From Myxococcus qinghaiensis (GTDB lineage: Bacteria > Myxococcota > Myxococcia > Myxococcales > Myxococcaceae): a stretch of 64,000 bases of DNA. The stretch is from contig NZ_JAKCFA010000001.1 in assembly GCF_024198215.1 (NCBI RefSeq), positions 372,001 to 436,000 of the forward strand. Reading direction: 5' to 3'. The translations under genes were made by a program, and so were the position numbers. Positions 17,954 through 28,961 of this stretch are shown here, one piece after another. Positions within the stretch are counted from its first letter, which is position 1, and every line of letters starts with the position of its first letter. The notes beneath the pieces were generated by a model that made no database searches, had not been told where the DNA came from, and saw only the letters and a program-made list of their open reading frames with translations.

Positions 17954-20437
17954 GTGACCATTGAAACGTATGGCAGGTACCAGCTCCTGAAGCGACTCGC
18001 CATGGGCGGGATGGCGCAGCTGTATCTCGCGCGCCAGCCAGGTCCGGAGGGCTTCGAGAAGCTGGTGGTGGTGAAGCGAATCCTTCCGCACCTCGCGGAG
18101 AACGACGACTTCGTGAAGATGTTCCTGGATGAGGCGCGCATCGCCGCGCGGCTCAACCACGCCAACGTCGTCCAGATTTTCGACCTGGGTGCGCAGGACG
18201 ACTCGTTCTTCATCGCCATGGAGTACATCCACGGCGAGGACATGCGGCGGGTGTGGAAGCAGTCGGAGGCGGTGGGGCAGCCCATCCCCGTGCCGCTGGT
18301 GTGTCGCATCCTCATCGAGGCGTGCTCGGGCCTGGACTACGCGCACAAGCGCACGGACCCGACGACGGGCAAGCCGCTGGACATCGTCCACCGCGACGTG
18401 TCCCCGCAGAACATCCTCGTCACGTTCGAGGGTGGCGTGAAGGTGGTGGACTTCGGCATCGCCAAGGCGGCGGACCAGGCCACCGTCACGCGCTCGGGCG
18501 TGTTGAAGGGGAAGTATTCGTACATGTCGCCGGAGCAGGCGGCGGGGCAGCGCGTGGACCGGCGCTCGGACATCTTCGCGCTGGGCGTGGTGCTGTACGA
18601 GCTGCTGACCAGCACGCGCCTGTTCAAGCGCCCCAGCGACATCCAGACGCTGGCGGCGGTGGCGGAGTGCAAGGTGGTTCCTCCGTCGCAGGCGTCCCCG
18701 CGCGTGCCGCAGGACCTGGATGCCATCGTCCTCAAGGCGCTCTCGAAGGACCCGGCGGACCGCTACCAGGAGGCGGCCCACCTCCAGCTCGCGTTGGAGG
18801 ACTGGCTGACGGAGCGGCGGCTGCCCTCGTCGACGGCGCACGTCGGCGCGTACATGAAGGAGATCTACGCGGAGCGGCTGGCGTCGGAGGCGCGCTCGGG
18901 TGAACTCTTGACGGAGGACTCGGACCCCGCTTCGGGCTCCGGGCGCCAGGACCCAAGCTCGCGGCGCTCGGGGCTTCGGCCCGCGCTGCCGCCGCGCTCC
19001 ACCGGCGTGCCGGAGGGTGAGACGGCGGCGCTGCGGCCTCGTGGCACGGGCAAGACGGGCCGCATCGAGCTGGAGTCCCCCAGCGGCCGGCTGACGGGCC
19101 AGCGTCGGCAGGTGGACCCGGCGCCTCCAGACCGGTCCTCGCGCTCGGGGCTGGGCGCGGTGCCGGCGCCGCCTCGGGTGGAGGAGGACGCGCCGACAAT
19201 GGACGGCCGCGCCGCCTCGCGGGCGACGCTGACGGACGTGAAGATTGCGACGGAGCCCAAGCCGGCGGATGGACGGGCCGCCTCGCGCGTGGCGAACCCG
19301 CAGGCGCGGGAGCCGGAGTCGCACGGCGTGGAGGGGCGCGCCGTCACGCGGCCGATGCCCGCCTTCACGCACCACGTGGAGGAGGACGCGCCGACGCTGG
19401 CGATGCCGGAGATGGCGGGGCCGCTGCCGCGCCCATCACGGCTCGCGTTGCCCCTGCCTCGGGGAGCCGAGGACCTGGAGGAGCAGGAGGAGGACGCGCC
19501 CACGTTGTCGCTGGGCATGTCGCGACCGGGCCGCAAGAAGGGCGCGGCGGGGCGTCAGGCGGAGGCGTCGCCCCCTGCTTCCCGGCTCGGGTGGTGGATT
19601 CCCACGGTGGGGCTGGGGTTGGTGGTGCTGGTGCTGCTGTGGGGCTGGCTGAAGCCGGGGTCCGCCGTGCAGGCGCCGGCGCGGCTGGAGTCCGTGCCCG
19701 CCGGGGCGCGAGTCATGTTCGACGGGCAGGAGTTGCCGGAGCGCACGCCGGTGACGCTGCCCGGGATGCCCGAGGGCCGCTACTCGCTGGTGTTGTCGCA
19801 CGAGGGCTACCAGGAGCTGAGGACGGAGCTGGAGGTCCAGGCGACGGGGCCGGTGCCGCTGGGGGTGCTGCGGCTGGTGCCGGTGGCGCAGCAGGCGCCG
19901 GTGGAGAAGACGGCGCCGGTCCAGGCGCCCGTGGAGCCCGTGGCCGTGGCGAAGGTGCGGCTGCGTGTGGAGGCGCAGCCCGCGCAGGCCGTCGTCATCG
20001 TGGATGGGCGGCAGCAGGGCGCGGCGCCGGTGATGCTGGAGGCCGCGCCGGGCGTGGCGCTGGCCGTCCGGGTGGAGGCCGCGAAGCACCAGTCGAGCGA
20101 GCGCACGGTGACGGTGGGCTCGGGGCCGGAGCAGGTGGAGCGCTTCACGTTGAACCCGGAGGCTCGGGTGGTGGCTCCCACGCCGCCGCCGGCACGTCCG
20201 CCGAGGCAGGAGCCGCGCGCGGAGACTCGCACGGCGAAGGTCCGCTTCGCGGTGCGGCCGTGGGCGGAGGTGACGTGCGGAGGGAAGAAGCTGGGGGAGA
20301 CGCCCTTCGAGGCGGTGGAGCTGCGCGTCGGGACCTATGACTGCAAATTCTTCAACCCCGACCTCAAGAAGACGCTCAGTCGACGTATCGAGGTGAAGGC
20401 CATCGACCTCAACGTGGTGAGCGTGAAGTTCGAATAG
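17954..20437 (+). CDS. Transmembrane Ser/Thr protein kinase with C-terminal PEGA domains
   Basis: 827 residues from a GTG at 17954, chosen because the family typically begins just before the IETYGRYQLL strand; an earlier ATG at 17861 lacks kinase-like sequence. The Hanks kinase is complete: Gly loop around LAMGGMAQLYL, K41, E60, HRD (146-148), N153, DFG (166-168) and SPE (192-194). A 250-residue charged linker repeats EEDAPT several times. One membrane span follows at about 544-568, then three PEGA-like beta modules outside the membrane. It probably senses an envelope signal and phosphorylates cytosolic targets. The next kinase starts 3 bp after its stop. Confidence 0.9.
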   Translation: MTIETYGRYQLLKRLAMGGMAQLYLARQPGPEGFEKLVVVKRILPHLAENDDFVKMFLDEARIAARLNHANVVQIFDLGAQDDSFFIAMEYIHGEDMRRVWKQSEAVGQPIPVPLVCRILIEACSGLDYAHKRTDPTTGKPLDIVHRDVSPQNILVTFEGGVKVVDFGIAKAADQATVTRSGVLKGKYSYMSPEQAAGQRVDRRSDIFALGVVLYELLTSTRLFKRPSDIQTLAAVAECKVVPPSQASPRVPQDLDAIVLKALSKDPADRYQEAAHLQLALEDWLTERRLPSSTAHVGAYMKEIYAERLASEARSGELLTEDSDPASGSGRQDPSSRRSGLRPALPPRSTGVPEGETAALRPRGTGKTGRIELESPSGRLTGQRRQVDPAPPDRSSRSGLGAVPAPPRVEEDAPTMDGRAASRATLTDVKIATEPKPADGRAASRVANPQAREPESHGVEGRAVTRPMPAFTHHVEEDAPTLAMPEMAGPLPRPSRLALPLPRGAEDLEEQEEDAPTLSLGMSRPGRKKGAAGRQAEASPPASRLGWWIPTVGLGLVVLVLLWGWLKPGSAVQAPARLESVPAGARVMFDGQELPERTPVTLPGMPEGRYSLVLSHEGYQELRTELEVQATGPVPLGVLRLVPVAQQAPVEKTAPVQAPVEPVAVAKVRLRVEAQPAQAVVIVDGRQQGAAPVMLEAAPGVALAVRVEAAKHQSSERTVTVGSGPEQVERFTLNPEARVVAPTPPPARPPRQEPRAETRTAKVRFAVRPWAEVTCGGKKLGETPFEAVELRVGTYDCKFFNPDLKKTLSRRIEVKAIDLNVVSVKFE

Positions 20438-20440
20438 CGC

Positions 20441-23011
20441 ATGTTCCCGAAGCCCTTGACGCTCGTCGCCGGTTCTCAAATCGGCAAGTACGTCGTCCGC
20501 CGCAAGCTCGCGGAGGGCGGGATGGCGGAGATCTACCTGTGCACGGCGCGCGGGGTGGAGGGCTTCGAGAAGGAAGTCGTCATCAAGCGGGTGCGTGCCT
20601 TCCTCGCGAGCGACCCGGAGTTCGTGGAGATGTTCATCGCGGAGGCGCGGCTGGCCTCGCGGCTGAACCACGAGAACGTGGTGCAGATCTTCGACTTCGA
20701 CAAGCACGAGAACACGTACTACCTGGCGATGGAGTACGTGCGTGGCTGCTCCTTGTGGGAGCTGCGGCGCAAGTCCAAGGAGCTGATGGACCCGGTGCCG
20801 CCGATGCTGGTGGCGCACCTGGGCGCGGAGGTGGCACGAGGGCTCCACTACGCGCACCGCCTGAAGGTGAACGGGCAGCCGTTGGACCTGGTGCACCGGG
20901 ACGTCACGCCGCACAACGTGCTGCTGTCGTACGACGGTGCGGTGAAGCTGACGGACTTCGGCATCGCGAAGGCGGGCAAGCGGCTGACGCAGCCCGGGGT
21001 GCTCAAGGGCAAGTTCGCGTACATGGCCCCGGAGCAGGCACGCGGCGAGGCGGTGGACGCGCGCACGGACCTCTTCGCCCTGGGCGTGGTGCTGTGGGAG
21101 ATGCTGACGGGTGGGCGGTTGTTCGACGGGGACTCGGAGGTCGCGGTGCTGCGCGCGGTGCAGCACAGCGTCATTCCGCCGCCGGCCCGGCTCAATCCGG
21201 AGGTACCCCCGGAACTGGACGCGGTGGTGATGCGCGCGTTGGAGCGCGAGCCCTCCGCGCGGTTCCAGACGGCGGGTGAGCTGGAGCGGGCGCTGGCGCA
21301 GTGCGTGCTGAAGCACGCGAAGTCGGTGGATGACACGGACCTGGGTGCCTTCATGCGGCGCCTGTTCCCCGGCAGCCTCACGCAGGCGATGCCCGCGGTG
21401 CAGGAGCGCACGCACGTGGTCGAAGGGGCACCGGTCCCCGATGACGAGGACGAAGAAGACCTGGCGCCTCCGCCGCGAAGGGACCCCACGGCGGTGATGA
21501 AGGCGGGGCGCGTGGGTGCGGGGCCGCCGTCGTCACCGGATGAGGACGTGGATGCGTCCACCTTCGTGCTGCCGCGTCGGGGTGAGGACGTGGAGGCGCT
21601 GCTGTCCGTGCCGCTGCCGCCCATGGCCACGCCGATGATGCCGCTGCCCGCGGTGGCTTCGTCACCTGTGCCGCGCGCGAATGCGCCGCTGCCGCCGCTG
21701 GCCGCGCCCATGGCCTCCGTGAGGCCGAGCCGCCCCGAGGGGACGCCCGCGGTGGTGGCCTCAACGGAGGAGGGGCTTCGTTCCGACGTCACGCCCGCGC
21801 CCACGAAGACGCCGAGCCGTTCGAGCGGGCTTGAGCCTGTGTCGGCGGCTGCCTCGAATGGAGGACTCCGTTCCGAGGTAACGCCCGCGCCCACGAAGAC
21901 GCCGAGCCGTTCGGGTGGATTGTCGCCGGTGTCGAGGCAGAACGACGCCGAGGCTTCGTCGAGCGATGCCGAGCTCGAGCGCTCCTTGATGCCGCAGGGT
22001 GGTGTCGCGGGTGATGCCTCCGAGGCGGAAGAGCGCGCTGCCAGGTTGGCGCAGTCCTCGAGTCATGGCGAGGAAGTGGGGCAGGGGCCTGACGAACCGT
22101 CACTGCGAGGAGCGGCGATGGGCTCCTCGGACCCTTCACAGGGCACGTCACCTGAAGTGGAGGCGGTAGACGGCGCGAAGTCGACGCGGCTTGCTGCATC
22201 GTCGGAAACCCCAGCCTCGACGCGCGACTCCGAGGAACGCGGTGCCGGAGTGACCTCCGAGGCACGCGAGGCGAGCGCACCGTCGTCCGGACTGGCCGTG
22301 CTCGATGCGAAAGAGGGCGGCCCTCAGTCGCTCTCTGGCAGTGAGGTCCCCACTGTCACCGAGTCCTCGCCGGGACAGCCGAAGCGCTCGGGATGGCTCA
22401 GGCCGCGTCGCATGGTGGGCGCGACGATGGGCCTCGGATTCCTGCTCATCGTGGGCGCCGGGGTGATGAATGGGATCCGCTCCGAGCAGTCTCCGGAGAC
22501 GGCGAGTCCGGCCAACGCACCGCCAGCCGCCACCTCGACGCCGACCGACGCTCCCTCCACCGCCCGACCTCCGGCACCCGCCGCCGGTTCCGTCGGAAGT
22601 GTCGTGCAGGAGACAAAAGATCCGGAGCCCGAGCCGCGCCCGGTCTCCCCTGTCAGTACCCCCTCCGCCACGAGCCCCGAGCCCTCCGATTCGGACGCGG
22701 AGGTGGACGGGCTGAAGCGAGAGGCCCTCCTCGGCACGGCCCCGAAGTCCGCCGACGCTCCTCCAGAGACCACGCCGAGAGCCGCCACCACCGCCGCGAC
22801 GGGCCTGCTCCAGCTCCGGGCAACCCCGTACGCGACGGTGTTCCTGGACGGCCGCCGCCTGGGCGAAGTCTCGGGCCGCGCCTCGTACAAGCTGGCTCCC
22901 GGCACCTACAAGCTCCTCTTCCAGCATCCCTCGGGAGAGAAGCGCTACGACGTCACCATCACCGCGGGCGCCACGGTGACGCGCGAGTTCCGCCCCCCGC
23001 GCGGCCGCTGA
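20441..23011 (+). CDS. Second transmembrane Ser/Thr protein kinase with PEGA domain
   Basis: 856 residues. The kinase core is intact: K49, E68, HRD (152-154), N159, DFG (172-174) and APE (196-198). A long low-complexity linker (310-650) contains a near-duplicated unit, LRS(D/E)[12 protein letters not shown]. One membrane span lies at about 657-680, and a single PEGA module (about 800-856) ends the protein. The kinase domain resembles the upstream one closely enough to suggest tandem duplication, but the linkers and the number of PEGA modules differ. No good ribosome-binding site precedes it; translation is probably coupled to the upstream gene, 3 bp away. Confidence 0.9.
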   Translation: MFPKPLTLVAGSQIGKYVVRRKLAEGGMAEIYLCTARGVEGFEKEVVIKRVRAFLASDPEFVEMFIAEARLASRLNHENVVQIFDFDKHENTYYLAMEYVRGCSLWELRRKSKELMDPVPPMLVAHLGAEVARGLHYAHRLKVNGQPLDLVHRDVTPHNVLLSYDGAVKLTDFGIAKAGKRLTQPGVLKGKFAYMAPEQARGEAVDARTDLFALGVVLWEMLTGGRLFDGDSEVAVLRAVQHSVIPPPARLNPEVPPELDAVVMRALEREPSARFQTAGELERALAQCVLKHAKSVDDTDLGAFMRRLFPGSLTQAMPAVQERTHVVEGAPVPDDEDEEDLAPPPRRDPTAVMKAGRVGAGPPSSPDEDVDASTFVLPRRGEDVEALLSVPLPPMATPMMPLPAVASSPVPRANAPLPPLAAPMASVRPSRPEGTPAVVASTEEGLRSDVTPAPTKTPSRSSGLEPVSAAASNGGLRSEVTPAPTKTPSRSGGLSPVSRQNDAEASSSDAELERSLMPQGGVAGDASEAEERAARLAQSSSHGEEVGQGPDEPSLRGAAMGSSDPSQGTSPEVEAVDGAKSTRLAASSETPASTRDSEERGAGVTSEAREASAPSSGLAVLDAKEGGPQSLSGSEVPTVTESSPGQPKRSGWLRPRRMVGATMGLGFLLIVGAGVMNGIRSEQSPETASPANAPPAATSTPTDAPSTARPPAPAAGSVGSVVQETKDPEPEPRPVSPVSTPSATSPEPSDSDAEVDGLKREALLGTAPKSADAPPETTPRAATTAATGLLQLRATPYATVFLDGRRLGEVSGRASYKLAPGTYKLLFQHPSGEKRYDVTITAGATVTREFRPPRGR
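21771..21950 (+). repeat. Imperfect 90-bp tandem duplication inside the second kinase gene
   Basis: The segments at 21781-21823 and 21871-21913 differ at only two positions and lie exactly 90 bp (30 codons) apart. The duplication keeps frame and lengthens the linker between the kinase and the membrane span. Confidence 0.8.
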
Positions 23012-23328
23012 CCCCGCGCCACCCCGGCGCATCCCCCGTTCCACCGTCGCTCCCGCGCTGACACCTGCGTGGCGCCCCCTGGGGCTCCGCCGCGCGCGCA
23101 GGCCCGGGTTCCGTCGCACCCCGGGCACCACCCCACGCCCTCTCTCCGTGCGCTCCGGGTCTTCCGCCACCCCGTGGTGAGGCCGCGCCGTGCCGCCTGG
23201 CGCGTGTCGAGCGCGCTCGTTTTCGAGACGTGAACCGGCCGACATCGCAACGGACCTGTAGCGGTCTGCCTTGACACCGAAGGCCCATTTCTGGCACTCA
23301 GTGTCCTCCTCTCAGTAGCTTATATTCA
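23012..23328. other. 317-bp intergenic region before the MerR-like gene
   Basis: Contains TTGACA at 23271-23276, a good -35 match, but no -10 at the usual spacing. TATATT at 23321-23326 abuts the start codon. No gene is seen. The MerR-like promoter is probably here, but its exact position is unresolved. Confidence 0.45.
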
Positions 23329-23853
23329 ATGGAATCGATGGACCTGCTGGCTCCTGACGAGATTGCTCGGATTGAGCGCGAGAACGCGGGAGGACTCCCC
23401 GCGAGCGCCATTCTGGAAATCTTTCGTCCGCGGGGCGTGCGTCTGTCGGAGGCGACCTTCCGCAAGTACGTCCAGGCGGGGTTGCTACCGAGGAGCCGCC
23501 GGGTGGGGCGGAAGGGGAAGCACCAGGGGAGCCTGGGGCTCTACCCGGTGGAGGCGGTGCGCCGCATCAACGTCATCAAGAAGATGATGGCGGAGGGGCA
23601 CACCCTCGAGGACATCAAGAAGTCCTTCGTGTTCCACAGCAATCACATCGACCAGGTGGAGCGGGACCTCGGCGGTCTATTGGATGGGCTGCGGGACGAG
23701 TTGGGAGAGCGGGCCTTTGGGGGGGAGCACCGACGTTCGCTCGAAGCAGAGTTGGCAACGCTGCGGCAAAGAGCGCAGGATCTGGTCCGGGATGTGGCCC
23801 GGCTGGGCAGCGCAGTCACCGCACGCGAAGACGAAACGATGAGTTCGCAATAA
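23329..23853 (+). CDS. MerR-like transcriptional regulator
   Basis: 174 residues; an in-frame ATG at 23338 is an equally good start, and neither has a clear ribosome-binding site. Residues 20-90 form a winged helix-turn-helix of MerR type ([19 protein letters not shown], then [22 protein letters not shown]). A coiled helix follows (115-165), which in MerR proteins forms the dimer. No metal-binding cysteines are present, so a metal sensor is unlikely. The downstream sigma-region-4 gene starts 55 bp later on the same strand. Confidence 0.75.
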   Translation: MESMDLLAPDEIARIERENAGGLPASAILEIFRPRGVRLSEATFRKYVQAGLLPRSRRVGRKGKHQGSLGLYPVEAVRRINVIKKMMAEGHTLEDIKKSFVFHSNHIDQVERDLGGLLDGLRDELGERAFGGEHRRSLEAELATLRQRAQDLVRDVARLGSAVTAREDETMSSQ

Positions 23854-23908
23854 GATGCCGGCCCTGGAGCCGGTGGACCCGGTTAGACTGGCCTCACGTG
23901 GAGGGGAC

Positions 23909-24403
<495 letters not shown>

Positions 24404-24444
24404 CTGGCGGCTCGCTGCCGCCGACGGAGCGCCGACGTGTTGCG

Positions 24445-24473
24445 TTGACACCCCAGGGGGTGGTTGCTACTAC
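24445..24473 (+). promoter_or_regulatory. Probable sigma-70 promoter of the purH operon
   Basis: TTGACA at 24445-24450 and TACTAC at 24468-24473, 17 bp apart, ending 30 nt before the purH start. The -35 is perfect; the -10 matches TATAAT at 3 of 6 positions. Confidence 0.45.
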
Positions 24474-24502
24474 CGCCGCTTCCCGCACACCGAGGCGCAC
24501 AC

Positions 24503-26047
24503 GTGCTGGCTCTCCTCAGCGTTTCCGATAAGCGAGGTCTGGTTCCCTTCGCCCAGGGGCTGGTTGGCCTGGGCTACCGCCTGCTGTCGACGGGTGGCAC
24601 GCTGGAGGCGCTCAAGGGCGCCGGCATCGCCGCCACGCAGGTGTCCGAGCACACACACAGTCCGGAGATTCTCGGCGGCCGTGTGAAGACGCTCCACCCG
24701 CGCATCCATGGCGGCATCCTCGGCCGGCTGGAGCTGGAGGCGGACCGCGAGGAGATGAGGGCTCACGGCATCGAGCCCATCTCGCTGGTCGCCGTGAACC
24801 TCTATCCGTTCCGCCAGACGGTGGCCTCGGGCGCGGCGGAGGCGGAGGTCATCGAGCAGATTGATATCGGCGGGCCGGCGATGGTGCGCGCCTCCGCGAA
24901 GAACTTCCGGCACGTGGCCGTCGTCGTGGACCCGGACGACTATCCCGCGGTGCTCGCGGAGCTGGAGCAGCACAAGGCGGTGGGCGAGGCCACGCGGCGC
25001 AAGCTGATGCGCAAGGCGTTCGCGCACACGGCGGCCTATGACGCCTCCATCTCCGCGTGGCTGTCCGCCGAGGCGGGCGACCCCTTCCCCGGAGAGCTGT
25101 CGCTGTCGTTCCGCAAGGCGCAGGACCTGCGCTACGGCGAGAACCCCCACCAGCGCGGCGCCTTCTACCGAGAGCACTCGGCGCCCTCGGAGCCGACGGT
25201 GGGCTTCGCGAAGGTGCTCCAGGGCAAGGAGCTTTCGTACAACAACATCCTGGACCTGGATGCCGCGCTGGGCCTGGTGCTCGAGTTCCCCGAGCGCCCC
25301 GCCGCCGTCATCATCAAGCACAACACGCCGTGTGGCGTGGCGGTGGATGACGCGCTGGTGAAGGCGTACCGCACGGCGCGCGCGGTGGATGAGACGTCCG
25401 CGTTCGGCGGCATCGTCGCGTTCAACCGCGAGGTGGACGAGGCCACCGCCCAGGCCATGGCGGAGACGTTCCTGGAGGCGGTCATCGCGCCGTCGTATTC
25501 GCAGGCGGCGCTCCAGGTGCTCGCGGCGAAGAAGAACCTGCGGCTCCTGGAGGCGGGGCCCGCGCTGGCCTCGCCGACCGTGCGGCCGAGGGCTCAGCTT
25601 GATGGCCGGAGTGTGTCCGGAGGCCTGCTCCTGATGGACCGGGACGCGGTGGAGCCGGAGCTGAGCTGGAAGGTGGTGTCCAAGCGGGCGCCTACACCGG
25701 ACGAGGAGCGGGCCCTCCGCTTCGCCTGGAAGGTGTGCAAGCACGTCAAGAGCAACGCCATCGTCTTCGCCTCTGGGAGCCAGCTGCTGGCCCAGGGCGG
25801 CGGACAGACGAATCGAGTGGATTCGGTCCGAATCGCGATGCAGCGCGGCGGACAGGCCCTCCAGGGGGCCGCCGTGGCGTCGGATGCCTTCTTCCCCTTC
25901 CGGGACGGCCTGGACGAGGCGGCCCGGGCGGGTGCGACCTGTGTCATCCAGCCTGGCGGCTCTGTTCGGGATGCGGAGGTCATTTCAGCCGCCGACGAAC
26001 ATGGGATGGCCTTGGTGGTGACCGGAGTGCGACACTTCCGGCACTGA
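24503..26047 (+). CDS. purH: Bifunctional AICAR transformylase / IMP cyclohydrolase
   Basis: 514 residues from a GTG at 24503 ([10 protein letters not shown]), matching the usual family length. It performs the last two steps of IMP synthesis: formylation of AICAR with 10-formyl-tetrahydrofolate, then ring closure. The N-terminal MGS-like cyclohydrolase domain shows STGGT and [11 protein letters not shown]. The transformylase domain shows [18 protein letters not shown] and the terminal KSNAIVFA. It heads a run of six genes with gaps of 7 bp or less that also contains purD. Confidence 0.97.
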   Translation: MLALLSVSDKRGLVPFAQGLVGLGYRLLSTGGTLEALKGAGIAATQVSEHTHSPEILGGRVKTLHPRIHGGILGRLELEADREEMRAHGIEPISLVAVNLYPFRQTVASGAAEAEVIEQIDIGGPAMVRASAKNFRHVAVVVDPDDYPAVLAELEQHKAVGEATRRKLMRKAFAHTAAYDASISAWLSAEAGDPFPGELSLSFRKAQDLRYGENPHQRGAFYREHSAPSEPTVGFAKVLQGKELSYNNILDLDAALGLVLEFPERPAAVIIKHNTPCGVAVDDALVKAYRTARAVDETSAFGGIVAFNREVDEATAQAMAETFLEAVIAPSYSQAALQVLAAKKNLRLLEAGPALASPTVRPRAQLDGRSVSGGLLLMDRDAVEPELSWKVVSKRAPTPDEERALRFAWKVCKHVKSNAIVFASGSQLLAQGGGQTNRVDSVRIAMQRGGQALQGAAVASDAFFPFRDGLDEAARAGATCVIQPGGSVRDAEVISAADEHGMALVVTGVRHFRH

Positions 26048-26050
26048 CTC

Positions 26051-28954
26051 ATGCGCATCGTCTGCCAGAAATGCGCGGCCGCCTATGCCATCGATGATCG
26101 ACTGATCACGGCAAAGGGTGTCCGCGCGCAATGTCCTCGTTGCCGGAACTTGCAGCTCGTCCGGCGCGATCCCTCGGCCGTGCCCTCTGGGGACGCGCCG
26201 GCCGCACCGCCGCGTCCCTCGGCGCCCACCCCCGCGTCGTCCGCGCCACCTCCGGCGGATGACCTGTTCGGCGACTTCGGCAATCCGCCCGCGGAAGCGC
26301 CACCCGCCCCGCAGGCCCGGCCCGCGAAAGCCGCGGCGCCGGAAGCGGACCTGTTCGCGGACTTCGGCGCGCTGCCGTCGCCGAGTCCCGCCACGGCGCC
26401 CCCGGTGGACCCCTTCGCGGAGCTGGGTCCGGCTCCCGGGCCTCCCTCGGCTGGAGGGGACCCGCTGCTCGACTTCCTCGGCCCCGCGCCCGCGGCGCCG
26501 CCGGCTCCCGTCGCGCGCATCTCCTCCGAGCCCGGCGCGGTGCCGGTCTCCGTGAAGCCTCCGACTCCGGCGGCTCCACCCCAGCGCACGGCACCCGCGC
26601 CCGCACCGGCTCCCGCCGTCGTCGCCGCGCCCAAGCCCGCGACCATGGGCTGCCGCAACTGCAACAAGCCGCTGACGGACCCGTTCGACCAGGCGCTCGG
26701 CATCTGCGACGACTGTCGTCAGCGCGAGCCCGCGGGCGGCGCCGCGCCCAAGGCGGAGGCGGCCCCGCTTCCCGTCACCGCGCCCGGGAATGTGGACTTC
26801 CTGCCGCCGCTCTCGTCGCCGGATGAGGGCGGAGGGGACCTGCTGGAGCTGATGCCCCGGGATGGCTCGGGCCCGCGCGCCGCGTCGGGCATGACCGGGT
26901 TGGCGCCTTCGCTGGGCTCGGAGCCCCGGAGCAATCCCCGCGCTGCGGGAGCGGCTCGAACCACCACGTCCTCCAACCTCCGCTCCGGTTCCGCGGAGAA
27001 GCAGGGGGGGCGGGGTTCCTCGGGTGGAGGCCGCTGGGCCCTGGTGGGCGGGCTGACGTTGCTCGTCGTCGGCACCGGGGTGGGTGGCTTCTTCTTCGTG
27101 AAGCACCAGGAAGCGGAGCGCCGTCGGACGGAGGTGGTTCCCGTCGCGGCGATTCCCGAGGCCGTGCAGGCGGTGCTGCCCCGGTGGAAGCTGAAGTACC
27201 TGGAGCTGGAGGGCACCGGCGCGGAGCGGCTCGCGGAGGGGCAGAAGCAGCTCGCCCGTGACGAGCGCTTCGCCTATGCGGAGGCGGAGGAGTCCTTCCA
27301 GCAGGCGCTGCTCCTGGACCCGCGCAGCGACGAGGCCATCGCCGGCTATGTCCAGGCGCTGGCGCTGGGACGAGGTGCCGGGCTGGACGACGCCACCTTC
27401 GCGGAGGCGAGCGCGCTGGTGGAGGCCTCGGAGGCCCGCGCGGGGCGCACCCCGCTGTTGCTGCTGGCGCACGCCAACCTGCTCCTGACGCGCTCACGGC
27501 AGGCCGAGCCGCTCAAGCAGGCCAAGGAGCTGGCGGACGAGTCGCTCAAGCAGGCGCAGGCGACCAACGCTCAGAAGGCCGAGGCCCACCTGGTGTTGGG
27601 CCGGTATTTCCTGTCGTCCTCGGGGGCGCTGGCGCGCAACCACTTCGACTCCGCGGAGCAACTGGCGCCGGAGCTCAAGCGCATCCAGTACTACCGCGCG
27701 CTCGCGCACGAGTCGGCCGGTGAGTACTCGCTCGCGCTGGAGACGCTGCGCAAGCGACTGAAGGCGGACCCCCGGGACTGGGACAGCCTGTCGGCCACCT
27801 CGCGCATCTACCAGGAGGTCGGTGAGCCGGGCGAGGCGCGCAAGCTGTACGAGGCGCGCGTGAAGGCGGACCCCGGGGAGCTGCGGGCGCTGCTGCCGCT
27901 CGCGGTGCTGCGCTACCAGTCCGAGGGCAATCCCGCCGCGGGCGTGCGCGAGCTGCGCGCGCTCTTGAAGGCCCGCGAGCGCCATGGCGACCGCGACGTT
28001 GCGGAGGTGCTCGTCCACCTGGCCGCCGCGGAGCGCGCAGCGGGCAACAGCGAGGCGGGGGTGAAGTTCGCGGAGGAGGCGCTCGGGTTGGCGAAGGAGC
28101 TGCCCGAGGCACACCTCCAGGTCTTCCTCGTCGCCCTGGAGCAGCGCGACGCCGCGAAGGCCCGCAAGCACCTGGAGGGCATCAAGGGACGGCTGGAAGA
28201 CCGCGCCCTGGAGATGGTGCTGGAAGGCCGCGTGCTGCTGCTGGAGAAGAAGCCCGCGGAGGCGCTGGAGCGCTTCCAGGAGGCGGTGTCGCGGGATGAG
28301 CGTCGGCTGGACGCGCAGCTGCTGGCGGGCGTGGCGGCGGCGGGGGCGAAGCGGCGCGAGGATGCGTTCCGCGCGCTGAACCTGGCGCTGCGCGCGGACC
28401 CGCTGCGGCTGGAGCCCCGGCCCACGGTGACACGCTTCTGGATGCGGCCCTCGGAGACGGTGAAGGGCGTGGAGGATGTCATCCTCTCGCTCGCGGTGAG
28501 CGCGGACGACCCGGGGCCGTACCTCTACGAGGGCCTGCTGCGCTTCCACCAGGGAGACCTGGACGCGGCGGACCGGCACTTCCGGGACGTGCTGGAGTCG
28601 GATGCGAACAACGCGGGGGCGCTGGCGTACCGGGCGCTCATCGCGCTGCGACGAGGGAATCTGACGGAGGCGCGGACGCTGTCGGCGCGCGCGGTGACCG
28701 CGGGGCGGCAGTTGCCCGTGGCGCATCTGGCGCAGGGCCTGGTGCTGGCGGAGAGCCGTCAGGTGGAACCCGCGAAGCGCTCCTTGCGTGAGGCGCTGGG
28801 GCTGTCTCCCACGCTGCTGTCGGCCAAGGCGCGGCTCGCGGAGCTGGAGGCGCCGCAGCGGCGTGACGACGCGCGTGCTCAGTTGGTGAGCGTGGTGGGG
28901 TTGGACCCCGCGTACCTCCCGGCCAAGCGGATGCTCTACCTGTTGGAACGGTGA
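26051..28954 (+). CDS. Zinc-ribbon, single-span TPR protein
   Basis: 967 residues. It begins with an MJ0042-type zinc ribbon (Cys5, Cys8, Cys28, Cys31). A Pro/Ala-rich linker follows with four DLF/DPF-(A/G)-(D/E)-(F/L)-G motifs, then a second ribbon (GCRNCNKPLTD to CDDCR near 200-222). One membrane span lies at about 330-351, and roughly 600 residues of TPR-like helical repeats follow on the far side. The architecture suits a scaffold that links a cytosolic input to an envelope complex. It starts 3 bp after purH and ends 7 bp before purD. The link to purine synthesis is unexplained; the lpt genes downstream make an envelope role more likely. Confidence 0.8.
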   Translation: MRIVCQKCAAAYAIDDRLITAKGVRAQCPRCRNLQLVRRDPSAVPSGDAPAAPPRPSAPTPASSAPPPADDLFGDFGNPPAEAPPAPQARPAKAAAPEADLFADFGALPSPSPATAPPVDPFAELGPAPGPPSAGGDPLLDFLGPAPAAPPAPVARISSEPGAVPVSVKPPTPAAPPQRTAPAPAPAPAVVAAPKPATMGCRNCNKPLTDPFDQALGICDDCRQREPAGGAAPKAEAAPLPVTAPGNVDFLPPLSSPDEGGGDLLELMPRDGSGPRAASGMTGLAPSLGSEPRSNPRAAGAARTTTSSNLRSGSAEKQGGRGSSGGGRWALVGGLTLLVVGTGVGGFFFVKHQEAERRRTEVVPVAAIPEAVQAVLPRWKLKYLELEGTGAERLAEGQKQLARDERFAYAEAEESFQQALLLDPRSDEAIAGYVQALALGRGAGLDDATFAEASALVEASEARAGRTPLLLLAHANLLLTRSRQAEPLKQAKELADESLKQAQATNAQKAEAHLVLGRYFLSSSGALARNHFDSAEQLAPELKRIQYYRALAHESAGEYSLALETLRKRLKADPRDWDSLSATSRIYQEVGEPGEARKLYEARVKADPGELRALLPLAVLRYQSEGNPAAGVRELRALLKARERHGDRDVAEVLVHLAAAERAAGNSEAGVKFAEEALGLAKELPEAHLQVFLVALEQRDAAKARKHLEGIKGRLEDRALEMVLEGRVLLLEKKPAEALERFQEAVSRDERRLDAQLLAGVAAAGAKRREDAFRALNLALRADPLRLEPRPTVTRFWMRPSETVKGVEDVILSLAVSADDPGPYLYEGLLRFHQGDLDAADRHFRDVLESDANNAGALAYRALIALRRGNLTEARTLSARAVTAGRQLPVAHLAQGLVLAESRQVEPAKRSLREALGLSPTLLSAKARLAELEAPQRRDDARAQLVSVVGLDPAYLPAKRMLYLLER

Positions 28955-28961
28955 GGTGGAT

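Noticed and set aside
23292..23307. TGGCAC upstream of the MerR-like gene as a sigma-54 promoter
   Set aside because: The -12 GC element (TTGCA) is absent at the right spacing.
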